Notes under the pieces: model-generated | What the model was told of the DNA's origin: nothing | The model's input: only the letters and a program-made list of their open reading frames with translations | The model's database searches: none | Made by a program: the position numbers and the translations under genes | Part shown: positions 1-5,930 of the stretch, piece after piece | Numbering within the stretch: the first letter of the stretch is position 1 | How the letters are laid out: every line of letters begins with the position of its first letter | Assembly (NCBI GenBank): GCA_019415505.1 | Contig: DXZC01000117.1 | Coordinates: forward strand, 1 to 6,442 | Direction: 5' to 3' | Source: Peptococcaceae bacterium | GTDB taxonomy: Bacteria; Bacillota; Dehalobacteriia; UBA7702 | Length of the DNA stretch: 6,442 nt

Positions 1-602
1 TTCTTAGTCTCCATGTAGGAGTAATATTGTTCGTCTGTCATTTGAGAGAAATCCGGCTGCTGTGCTTGTCCGGCAGCGGGCTGATAGGCATAGCCCGTAC
101 CGTTCTCCTCTTTTTCGGTTTCAAATAAGTAGCTGTGCTCCGCTTTTAAGGCTTCAAGCTGCCCATCAAGACCTGTAATTTTACCGTCCTCATACTTCAC
201 CTCATCAAGATTAAGCAAAGCCTTAACCGCCTTGGCGTTTCTCGCTTTATTGCCAGTGAGGGCCAATTCTAAAGCATTAGAAAATTGCATTTCTTTAATT
301 TGACCGTTAAGGGCCTCGGTATCCTTCTGATACTTAGTCTCTAGGTCCTTAATTTGAGTTTTCAGGGCTTCATTATCGCCGGTACTCTTTTTTAGTTCAG
401 CAATATCCTTGTCCCTCTGGGCCAACTGCTCCCGGAGTCCCTTTACCTCGGTGTTAAGGTCGTCAAATTTAGCCTTGGGCAAAAAGCTGCCGTCATTGGT
501 AACTGCCAATTCAAGGTCTTTACCGTCCTTGGCTTTGCCCTTTAGCGCAGCTGTAACCTGTTGGTGTAATTCTTCTCCTAAAATATCTTTTAAATTGTTC
601 AT
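1..602 (-). CDS. Phage scaffold protein, GP20 family (3' end beyond window)
   Basis: This is a head-assembly scaffold of the 'phage minor structural protein GP20' type (Pfam Phage_scaffold). In this family the protein organises the major capsid protein into a procapsid and leaves before or during DNA packaging. Two hundred codons are visible and there is no stop before the window edge. The N-terminus (MNNLKDILGEEL) and the segment FLPKAKFDDLN near residues 40-50 are typical of the family. Residues about 50-105 are rich in K, E, L and Q with heptad-like spacing, suggesting coiled coil. ARNAKAVKALLNLD near 120-133 is another family hallmark. The visible C-terminal part is rich in Q, P, A and Y and looks disordered. 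The start is set by a perfect AGGAGG at 608-613, five bases before ATG. The gene is separated from the upstream head genes by about 195 bases with two hairpins, so it may belong to its own transcript. The major capsid gene would be expected next. Confidence 0.92.
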   Translation of the reverse strand, partial: MNNLKDILGEELHQQVTAALKGKAKDGKDLELAVTNDGSFLPKAKFDDLNTEVKGLREQLAQRDKDIAELKKSTGDNEALKTQIKDLETKYQKDTEALNGQIKEMQFSNALELALTGNKARNAKAVKALLNLDEVKYEDGKITGLDGQLEALKAEHSYLFETEKEENGTGYAYQPAAGQAQQPDFSQMTDEQYYSYMETK

Positions 603-692
603 AAGTGCCTCCTGCTTAGTTTTTATCAGGTGTTACCCGCCACCCCTGCGGTCTTTTAGTTTTACCCCAAAATGCTAAAATGGGCATAATAA

Positions 693-719
693 AAGCAGAC
701 TTTAACTAAAAGTCCGCTT
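693..719 (-). terminator. Terminator-like hairpin upstream of scaffold gene
   Basis: On the minus strand an 11-bp stem (AAGCGGACTTT with AAAGTCTGCTT, one G-U pair) with a 5-base loop is followed by TTATTATG. The G-U pair forms only in minus-strand RNA; plus-strand RNA would have an A-C mismatch. This favours a function for leftward transcripts. It could be an intrinsic terminator, a partial terminator setting the ratio of scaffold to upstream head proteins, or an RNA processing site. Confidence 0.55.
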
Positions 720-760
720 GTTAACGTAATTAAAATTTTTATGTGTTTTCTTTAATTAGA

Positions 761-787
761 AAACCACTACCGCTGGGATAGTGGTTT
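761..787 (-). terminator. Terminator-like hairpin directly after the 64-aa gene
   Basis: A perfect 9-bp stem (AAACCACTA with TAGTGGTTT) encloses a 9-base loop. On the minus strand the stem ends in a run TTTT then CTAATT. It begins 9 bases after the stop codon of the 64-residue gene, the expected place for an intrinsic terminator of a short GNAT-plus-partner transcript. The U-run is short, so termination may be partial. That would let the late operon read through to the scaffold gene. Confidence 0.6.
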
Positions 788-796
788 AGTCTTTCA

Positions 797-991
797 TCAG
801 GGAGAAACAATAAATTTTTTAAGTTCTCTTATTGTCAAATCTTGAGGCTCTATCTTCTTTTTTCGGCAATATCTGCTTATTTCTCTATAATCATAGTGAA
901 CATCATGCCTTGTTAATGGAGCAACAAAACCGCCTGCCCTTTCAGCAACATCATCCAATTCCCGCATTTTTTCCAATTCTTTTTCAGACAT
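797..991 (-). CDS. Small companion protein, candidate immunity/antitoxin partner of GNAT domain
   Basis: A 64-residue charged soluble protein with no signal peptide or membrane segment. I do not recognise a named family. Residues 1-18 are mainly charged and probably helical, followed by GGFVAPLTRHDVHYDY (20-35). A basic patch RYCRKKK lies at 40-46, and a C-terminal part (EPQDLTIRELKKFI, 48-61) is predicted helical. Its AAGGAG ribosome binding site lies inside the end of the preceding gene, whose TGA stop (995-997) is only three bases before this ATG, so translation is tightly coupled to the GNAT domain. Base composition is low in GC like the GNAT part, not like the MuF part. The one-to-one coupling and small size suggest a binding partner such as an immunity or antitoxin protein. 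This is inferred from context only. A regulatory partner of a harmless enzyme is the main alternative. The region 905-990 contains no competing better start. Confidence 0.8.
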   Translation of the reverse strand: MSEKELEKMRELDDVAERAGGFVAPLTRHDVHYDYREISRYCRKKKIEPQDLTIRELKKFIVSP

Positions 992-994
992 ATT

Positions 995-1501
995 TCATTC
1001 TCCTTTCAGCGAATAAATTTCAAGTAGCTTTTCTGCGGCTCTCTCATCAATGAACATTCTATATGGATGTGGCATACCCAATAATTCTGCACCCAGTGTC
1101 TTACTATAGTGTTTAACCAATTCTTTATTTTTAGCATCCATAAATAGAAAACCGCCATATCCCAAGTCTTTAGAATGTTGGGCCGCAATAGCAAAAAGAT
1201 GACCGCCAACACCATAAAACTCTTTATTTTTTCCAAGATTATGAGGGGCGCTTTCGGCAATGTGCACATAAACCGCTTTATCTCGTGGATAGTCCTCAAC
1301 TGCAATTAATCCTTGTATCACATCGGAATCAGTGGTTGTCAATTTGTATACCGTGGATTCTTTCAAATCCGCACCGAGCCAATCAAAATTCCAGCCCTTC
1401 AATCTGGATAACTCCGGTTTTCGAGCGACACTGTATGTAGTATCAACAAGTTTGCCAGTTTGGGCATTTTCCAAACACGGCGTAAATTTATCCATTTCCA
1501 T
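995..1501 (-). other. GNAT-like domain; possible separately translated 168-aa unit
   Basis: This is the part of the MuF gene that could also be made as its own protein from the in-frame ATG at 1499-1501. A Shine-Dalgarno-like AAGGTGG lies seven bases upstream. The product would begin MEMDKFTPCLENAQTG and run to the normal stop, 168 residues, a normal size for a single GNAT domain. N-terminal strands lie at roughly 20-90 of this unit and the acetyl-CoA loop GVGGHLF near 97-103. The conserved GxGG glycines are present, although the usual leading Q/R is E. The substrate cannot be read from sequence. GNAT enzymes range from tRNA-acetylating toxins to antibiotic or protein acetyltransferases. Confidence refers to the domain identity plus possible internal start together. 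Confidence 0.55.
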
Positions 1502-2602
1502 AACGTTACCACCTTGCTTATTCATTATACCACTGTTCCAGTCTTGATTCAACCCCTGCCGCCACTCATCATAAGTCATATCAGCAGGTACATAATAATT
1601 ATTACCGTCAGCATCACGGGCAATGCGTTCACCTAAATCATCGTCGTCATCAAAATAAGGTACCGTAGTACAGCGGCAATGGGGGTGCATGGGCGGGTAA
1701 TTGACTCCTACCCTTTCCTCACCTGCCGGATAGCGTTTGCCGTCCTGGCCGCCGCAGAAACTACAAGTTTTACTGTCCAGAGTGCCGAGAAACTCATACT
1801 TTTCCACATCAAGCTCCGCATACATATCAGCAGTAGCCTGATTGAGAATAAAACTAGCCTCCGTGCGCGCCAATCGTTGGGCCTTGTAGAGCTGTCCCCC
1901 CGGCTTACCCTTACCAAACTCTTGACCTATAGCAGCGTCTCTGAGGGACTTACTCATCTCTTGCACCGACTGGCCACGGATTAACCCTGTAGTCATTACC
2001 CGGCTAAGATTGTCCACAAAGCCCTTTTCTATATCCCAAAGGTTTTGGCTATAGGATTTTCCGTCCCAGGGGTACTCTAATAAGGTTTTTATTACCCGGT
2101 CCGAGGGTTTGTTAAACTTAGCGCCTACTTTAAAATATTGAAAAGAATCAAAGGCCGTGCGATAATACGCTTCATTATATATATTGGCTAAAGCCGTAGC
2201 CGTACCACTTTGCAAGCTATTAAATAGCTTCTCTGAGGCCATTAATATACCGGACTGCATTTGTTCCCAACGCCGCACCCTGGCCCTAACTGAGAGAGCT
2301 TGCAGCTCCTGGCGGTGTGTTAATCGGTAGTTGGAATTGCTGGCGTGGTCAATATACCATTTTAAGCTCCGCTGAAACTCCCGGCGCTCATTATTGGTCA
2401 GGTATTTTAGGGTGGCAGCGTAAGATAGCTTATTGTCTTTAGCATACTTAACATAAAGTTTGGTAATCTCCTTATCAATATCATTAATTGCATCTAAAAA
2501 AGCGCCCTTCATGCGCTTTTCATAATCCAATATCATCTTTTCACAGGCAAGGACCTTTGCTTCCCCCCGTTGCTGCCAATATGTTTTATTCTTCTTGGCC
2601 AT
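995..2602 (-). CDS. MuF/SPP1 gp7-type minor head protein fused to C-terminal GNAT-like domain
   Basis: Residues about 1-350 form a minor head protein of the Phage_Mu_F family (SPP1 gp7, Mu gpF), which associates with the portal and is carried inside the virion. The hallmark lies at 269-317: a cysteine pair C280xxC283 and the HPHCRC motif at 306-311, typical of this family and possibly metal binding. An acidic DDDDD run follows at 318-322, and MTYDEW (342-347) resembles the usual end of stand-alone members. The extra C-terminus (about 368-535) looks like a GNAT N-acetyltransferase: strand AVYVHIAES, an acetyl-CoA loop FYGVGGHLF (G464, G466 and G467), strand GGFLFMDA, then the helix KELVKHYSKTLGA with Tyr499 where GNATs often keep a general acid. 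I chose ATG 2602 (535 residues) because AGGTG lies six bases upstream. A GTG at 2611 adds three residues. The gene overlaps the portal gene by 17 bases. The fusion resembles MuF polymorphic toxins; toxicity is inferred. Confidence 0.9.
   Translation of the reverse strand: MAKKNKTYWQQRGEAKVLACEKMILDYEKRMKGAFLDAINDIDKEITKLYVKYAKDNKLSYAATLKYLTNNERREFQRSLKWYIDHASNSNYRLTHRQELQALSVRARVRRWEQMQSGILMASEKLFNSLQSGTATALANIYNEAYYRTAFDSFQYFKVGAKFNKPSDRVIKTLLEYPWDGKSYSQNLWDIEKGFVDNLSRVMTTGLIRGQSVQEMSKSLRDAAIGQEFGKGKPGGQLYKAQRLARTEASFILNQATADMYAELDVEKYEFLGTLDSKTCSFCGGQDGKRYPAGEERVGVNYPPMHPHCRCTTVPYFDDDDDLGERIARDADGNNYYVPADMTYDEWRQGLNQDWNSGIMNKQGGNVMEMDKFTPCLENAQTGKLVDTTYSVARKPELSRLKGWNFDWLGADLKESTVYKLTTTDSDVIQGLIAVEDYPRDKAVYVHIAESAPHNLGKNKEFYGVGGHLFAIAAQHSKDLGYGGFLFMDAKNKELVKHYSKTLGAELLGMPHPYRMFIDERAAEKLLEIYSLKGE
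1509..1515 (-). promoter_or_regulatory. Internal ribosome binding site for the GNAT domain
   Basis: AAGGTGG lies seven bases before an in-frame ATG (1499-1501) inside the MuF gene. It differs from AAGGAGG by one base. The same AAGGTGG form precedes the terminase small subunit start in this window, so this phage appears to use it. Confidence 0.5.
1524..1552 (-). promoter_or_regulatory. Internal promoter-like sequence upstream of the GNAT domain
   Basis: On the minus strand TTGAAT (1547-1552, four of six matches to the -35 consensus) is followed by exactly 17 bases and a perfect TATAAT (1524-1529). The TG of an extended -10 element (TGGTATAAT) is also present. Expected transcription would start about 15 bases before the internal ATG, leaving just enough leader for the AAGGTGG site. 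It lies within coding sequence at the junction between the MuF and GNAT parts. It could be fortuitous, but the position is exactly where a free-standing GNAT gene would carry its promoter. Confidence 0.55.
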
Positions 2603-3947
2603 GGGCTTCACCTATTTTATCGCCGTACTCCTCGGATTCTTCCTGTCCTTCCTTGGCTAGCTGTTCCGCCTCCTGTTCTGCGTCCTCTACCCAGGGGTGA
2701 TTCTGCAAAATAGTCTTTTCCGAGATTATGCCCACGCTCTGGGCAGCAATACCGGCGGTCTCCTGGTCGTTTACTATGGCATTGCGAATATATATTTGCT
2801 GCACCGGAGTATCCTCAGCCACATTGAGGTGATGAAATATCAAACGCAATAATTGGTTAAAGCCGCTTCTAAACTCTGTTTCTAATAAGCCGGCTTTTAT
2901 TTCTAAAAGACTATACAAATACTTTAAGGCCACCCCGGAACTGTTGCCGAAATTTTGGGGGTCAGGGTCTACCCCTTGGCCGGAAATAAATATCTGCTTT
3001 TTAAGTATGTCCAAGAATTTAACCCTAGCCTCCACGGGAATCTCTATCTGCATGGCCTCTACGCCGCCGCCTGAGGCTGTACCGTCATTTTCAACCTTAA
3101 TTGCCTTATATCGCTTTAAGTCTGTGAGAAAGGCGTTTAAATCCTCACCGCCATAATTACGCAAAATAAATATGACTTCCTGCACATCGGCTAAGTCATT
3201 GGCAAAGCCCGACACCACTAAGTCATACTGGTCTATTAGGTCTTTTATCATCGGTAAATCGCCGCTCTTTAGGCTATTGTTGTAGAAGGGTATAAAAGGT
3301 ACATAACCCATATCATGGGTCATTGTGTTAGTCTCATAACCCTCTAAAAAGGACATGACAATATCATTTTTGCCCTTACGTTCAAAGAATGAGACCTCTT
3401 TATCCGTCCATACCTCGTACCGGGTTATTTCTTCGGCATTATCGTCCCGAATTATATAACTGCGTAATACTGTCTCTAGTTTGCTGTCCAGCTTATCCGA
3501 GTACACGGGTACTACTTGGTAGGCAGGGACCTCAGCATACCGAAACAAATTATTATCATCAACCCAGCAATGAAGCCAGGCAACCCCCACATTAGAAGCG
3601 CTAATGCATAAATCCTTGGCCACCTTGGCAAAATCTTCACCTAAAATGTCATTAATTCGCATATTTAAGCTGTGATTGCCTGTGTCAAAACCGGGAGCAT
3701 AAGTAAATAAATACGCTGCTTTCTGATTTACTAACAACTGGTGCCAATTATGGCTTATTCTAAAGTCGCTGTTTCTTAACGGATTAATTTCTTGAGCCGC
3801 CTTTTTACGCATATCATCCATATAGGTGTTACGCTTAATGCTGTTGCTGTTGCGATAGTAATCCCAGCCCTCGCGAGACCGCGCCACAAAATTCACATGA
3901 CCTTCAATATGCTTTTTTATAAACTTTTTGGCCTGTTCTAATTCCAT
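2586..3947 (-). CDS. Phage portal protein, SPP1 gp6 family
   Basis: The portal forms the dodecameric ring at one capsid vertex through which DNA enters and leaves. It binds the terminase during packaging and the head-tail connector afterwards. The 453-residue length is usual for the SPP1 gp6-like family (Pfam Phage_prot_Gp6). Family-like segments are LLVNQKAAYLF at 71-81, YVPFIPFYNN at 215-224, and FGNSSGVALKYLYSLLEIKA at 333-352, in the region that corresponds to the stem and tunnel helices. The C-terminus (420-453) is strongly acidic (EDAEQEAEQLAKEGQEESEE), as often seen in these portals. ATG at 3947 is preceded by AGGAG that overlaps the TAG stop of the terminase gene, giving a 10-base intergenic gap. 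The 3' end overlaps the minor head gene, so the three are translated as a coupled block. Confidence 0.95.
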   Translation of the reverse strand: MELEQAKKFIKKHIEGHVNFVARSREGWDYYRNSNSIKRNTYMDDMRKKAAQEINPLRNSDFRISHNWHQLLVNQKAAYLFTYAPGFDTGNHSLNMRINDILGEDFAKVAKDLCISASNVGVAWLHCWVDDNNLFRYAEVPAYQVVPVYSDKLDSKLETVLRSYIIRDDNAEEITRYEVWTDKEVSFFERKGKNDIVMSFLEGYETNTMTHDMGYVPFIPFYNNSLKSGDLPMIKDLIDQYDLVVSGFANDLADVQEVIFILRNYGGEDLNAFLTDLKRYKAIKVENDGTASGGGVEAMQIEIPVEARVKFLDILKKQIFISGQGVDPDPQNFGNSSGVALKYLYSLLEIKAGLLETEFRSGFNQLLRLIFHHLNVAEDTPVQQIYIRNAIVNDQETAGIAAQSVGIISEKTILQNHPWVEDAEQEAEQLAKEGQEESEEYGDKIGEAHGQEE

Positions 3948-3957
3948 TGCCTTACTC

Positions 3958-5193
3958 CTATTTCATAACACTAACAGTACCTTGTTCCTCGGTTGCATAC
4001 CGCAAAGCGTCCATCAAGTGGTTATTTTCGTCCCTTGGTTTATTCAGAGTCCTGCCGCTACTGTCCACTTCGTAAATATAGGCCGATAACTCCACAATGG
4101 TGTTGCGGCAGGTGGGGTGAACGAAAATGCGGTAGCTATTTACCCGGTCAATGCCATATCTAATTGAATCTGGTCCTTTTTTAGCCGCTTTAATCCTGGG
4201 TATGCCAAGCCGCCGCAATTCAGCGATAGATTTAGGCTCCGCACTATCGGCGATTATGCGCTCTTTACTAAAGCCTTTATCTGTTATCATTGTCGCTATA
4301 TCCGAGTTGAGCATTTTTGTTTCGTAATGCTCGTCAAAAATATATAACTCCTTAGCCTGTTTATCCTGAACCAGAGCAATAAAGCCAGTAGGGTCATTGG
4401 TGTAGCCAAAATCCAAACCAAAAAGCGCCTTAGCGTGGGGACGTTCCTGCAGAATTTTACGAAAATCAAAGGTCTTTTCGCGCCAGTTCTCATAGACCAA
4501 GCCTTCAGCTATGCCCCAATTACCCAAACCCTCCACATTATAACGGCGGGGGAACCGTTCACGCATATCGTCAAAAATATCTCTGTCAGCGTCATCTAGC
4601 CATTCATTACACTGATAGGTTGTAGTTTTAGCTAATATATTAGGACTTTCCGTATCAAAAAAGCGGCGTTTCAGCCAATGCTCTGCTGACCAGGGATTGA
4701 AGGTCAAAGTGAGCTGCTTAAAATAGCCCTGGGGTATATCGCCGCGAATAGACATATCAAGTTTATTAAAGTCGTCCTCTTTCTCTATCTGGAAAGCTTC
4801 CTCCACCCATACCCAGCATAAATAGCCGTGAGTGGCCGTTATTGAGGTAATACTTTGGGGATTATCTAAGCCGCGGAACAATATTTTTTGACCTGTTGGT
4901 TTATAGGTCATTTCCAGGGGCGACTTAGAGCACTGCCAGAGGTGAGATACTCCCAGACGGTGCATTGCCCACTTTAACTGTGCGTAAGTGCTGTCCTTAT
5001 GGCCGTTAAAAAAGCGGCGCACTACCAACAAATTAGCCTCCGGGTAACGCATAAGGTTGACGATAAACCACAAAGCAGCCGTGCAGCTCTTTTTACTGCC
5101 ACGACCGCCTTTCACAACCCGATATCTGCCTTTATACCGCCAAAAATCGCCATAACCACGGCCCACTACTTGGGGTATATTAATCTTCAACAC
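3958..5193 (-). CDS. terL: Terminase large subunit, PBSX type
   Basis: This is the packaging motor: an N-terminal ATPase translocates DNA into the prohead and a C-terminal nuclease cuts the concatemer. The 411 residues match PBSX/SPP1-type large subunits (Terminase_3 families). The Walker A-type loop is GGRGSKKS at 29-36. The Walker B region is LCWVWVEEAF (125-134), with E131/E132 as the acidic catalytic pair, and the coupling motif TFNP lies at 164-167. The RNase H-like nuclease shows its three acidic positions in FGLDFGY (D261), IIADSAEP (D316) and HLMDALRYA (D395), so the enzyme appears intact. The start is GTG at 5191-5193, with a GGGAG element six bases upstream, and the gene overlaps the small subunit gene by 14 bases. 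Packaging mode (pac or cos) cannot be decided here. Confidence 0.96.
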   Translation of the reverse strand: MLKINIPQVVGRGYGDFWRYKGRYRVVKGGRGSKKSCTAALWFIVNLMRYPEANLLVVRRFFNGHKDSTYAQLKWAMHRLGVSHLWQCSKSPLEMTYKPTGQKILFRGLDNPQSITSITATHGYLCWVWVEEAFQIEKEDDFNKLDMSIRGDIPQGYFKQLTLTFNPWSAEHWLKRRFFDTESPNILAKTTTYQCNEWLDDADRDIFDDMRERFPRRYNVEGLGNWGIAEGLVYENWREKTFDFRKILQERPHAKALFGLDFGYTNDPTGFIALVQDKQAKELYIFDEHYETKMLNSDIATMITDKGFSKERIIADSAEPKSIAELRRLGIPRIKAAKKGPDSIRYGIDRVNSYRIFVHPTCRNTIVELSAYIYEVDSSGRTLNKPRDENNHLMDALRYATEEQGTVSVMK

Positions 5194-5620
5194 TATCTAC
5201 TCCCTCAAATATTATGGGTCCTTTTATGTCTATCTGGGATTTATCGGTAAATAAACTGTACCGCTTACCGATAAGCTCCGCAGCCTTTAACCGTTCCTTT
5301 TCGTCCGGAGCTTTATCTATGCGCCGAGCCGAGGAACAACCGTTGCCGTCACCTTCTAATACAACTATCTCCGCCTTGGATTCTCCCCGCATTACGGCAG
5401 TGAGGTATTGCAACACCTCATCTTGGGAGGCTATCAGCTCTTTCTCCTTGTTCTCCATACGCTTATTAATATATTCCGCAATCCCAGGTTTTCTTAGGTT
5501 TTCAAAGCCAATGATTTCAGCCGTTTTCGGAGAGTATCCGGACCTAATGGCTGCCTGAGTAGCATTAAGGTCTATTAAATATTCATCGCAAAAGCGTTTT
5601 TGTTTTGCTGTTAAAGCCAA
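5180..5620 (-). CDS. terS: Terminase small subunit
   Basis: The small subunit recognises phage DNA and recruits the large subunit. It belongs to the Terminase_2 / PBSX XtmA family. From the chosen start the 146-residue protein opens MALTAKQKRFCDEYL, with DLNATQAAIRSGYS at 17-30: the classic N-terminal helix-turn-helix DNA-binding region. The middle (about 50-80) is helical and charged and probably mediates oligomerisation. The C-terminal LKAAELIGKRYSLFTDK (111-127) is the usual family signature. The frame is open back to GTG at 5632, adding four residues (150 in total). I prefer TTG at 5618-5620 because AGGTGGTGA, one mismatch from the full anti-Shine-Dalgarno complement, ends five bases before it, and because family members normally begin M-x-L-T-x-K-Q. 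It is the first gene of the leftward structural operon. Confidence 0.93.
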   Translation of the reverse strand: MALTAKQKRFCDEYLIDLNATQAAIRSGYSPKTAEIIGFENLRKPGIAEYINKRMENKEKELIASQDEVLQYLTAVMRGESKAEIVVLEGDGNGCSSARRIDKAPDEKERLKAAELIGKRYSLFTDKSQIDIKGPIIFEGVDSVED

Positions 5621-5682
5621 CAGGCTCACCACCTTTCGGTTTATAATCTATTTACATTACTCTGGTTGTTACTAATTAAAAA

Positions 5683-5709
5683 ACCTGCTAATACATATAT
5701 TTAGCAGGT
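5683..5709. terminator. Bidirectional terminator-like hairpin upstream of terS
   Basis: A perfect 9-bp stem (ACCTGCTAA with TTAGCAGGT) with a 9-base AT loop is flanked by A6 on the left and T6 on the right. Leftward RNA has the U-run directly after the stem. Rightward RNA has it after a two-base GA spacer. It insulates the terminase operon from the divergent small-gene unit and stops any transcript entering from either side. The 45-60 bases between it and terS contain no convincing consensus promoter, only a TATAAA without a matching -35. Confidence 0.7.
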
Positions 5710-5750
5710 GATTTTTTATAAATTATTTTAAAAAACTTCAGTAAAATCTA

Positions 5751-5779
5751 TTGACATTAGCGTTACGCTATGTTATAAT
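5751..5779 (+). promoter_or_regulatory. Consensus sigma-A promoter with operator-like inverted repeat in the spacer
   Basis: TTGACA (5751-5756), 17 bases, then TATAAT (5774-5779): a perfect match to the vegetative consensus. The 40 bases upstream are very AT-rich, as in an UP element. The spacer holds the inverted repeat TAGCG-TTA-CGCTA (5758-5770), placed where a bound repressor would block RNA polymerase. Such a strong promoter in a prophage would be expected to need repression. It drives the rightward small genes starting at 5805. Confidence 0.85.
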
Positions 5780-5804
5780 TAAACCATGGAAAGGAGGTAA
5801 GGAT

Positions 5805-5921
5805 ATGGAAGATGCAGTCGAAATAATAAAGGACTTGCTCGAAATCCTCGTTTTAAGCCTAACAGCCCACCAGCTAGTAAAGCAAACAAGAAAACGAAAC
5901 AAGTCCAAGAGGAGGCGATAA
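5805..5921 (+). CDS. 38-residue amphipathic/basic peptide, function unknown
   Basis: The ORF has a perfect AAGGAGG (5791-5797) seven bases before ATG and sits 26 bases after an exact consensus promoter, so it should be strongly expressed if not repressed. Residues 1-13 carry acidic and aliphatic residues (MEDAVEIIKDLLE), 14-25 are mainly hydrophobic (ILVLSLTAHQLV) and could insert in or lie on a membrane, and the C-terminal third is strongly basic (ends KRRR). I do not recognise a family. It is not a clear match to TxpA/BsrG or Fst type I toxins, because charged residues interrupt the hydrophobic stretch. Its TAA stop lies in the loop of a strong hairpin. Possible roles are a small membrane-active peptide, a type I toxin-like peptide, or a leader peptide controlling the downstream genes. 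Confidence 0.62.
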   Translation: MEDAVEIIKDLLEILVLSLTAHQLVKQTRKRNKSKRRR

Positions 5922-5930
5922 AGCCTCCTC
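5909..5930 (+). other. GC-rich hairpin spanning the stop codon of the 38-aa gene
   Basis: A perfect 8-bp stem (GAGGAGGC with GCCTCCTC) has the 6-base loop GATAAA containing the TAA stop. A short CCCC-TCT-GGGG hairpin follows at 5931-5941. There is no U-run, so this is not a standard terminator. The right arm contains CCTCCT, which can also pair with the gene's own AGGAGG ribosome binding site (5792-5797). Ribosomes reaching the stop would open the stem. Confidence 0.6.

Noticed and set aside
627..648. Imperfect hairpin (CAGGTGT/ACCCCTG) before the scaffold ribosome binding site
   Set aside because: Seven pairs with an internal mismatch, too weak and without a U-run or conserved features to call a riboswitch or terminator.
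409..678. Plus-strand open frame of 89 residues opposite the scaffold gene
   Set aside because: It has a serine/proline/leucine-rich composition typical of the antisense of a coding region, no ribosome binding site, and a well-supported scaffold gene on the other strand.
1006..1305. Minus-strand 99-residue frame within the GNAT region
   Set aside because: It is a shadow in another frame. It does not continue the MuF product and lacks the GNAT signatures, so it gives no evidence of a frameshift.
4296..4493. 65-residue minus-strand frame inside terL
   Set aside because: It is an out-of-frame shadow of the nuclease region; terL is intact through all catalytic motifs.
5621..5632. GTG start of terS giving a 150-residue product
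   Set aside because: The GTG codons lie inside the AGGTGGTGA ribosome binding sequence, and the family normally starts at the MxLTxKQ position.
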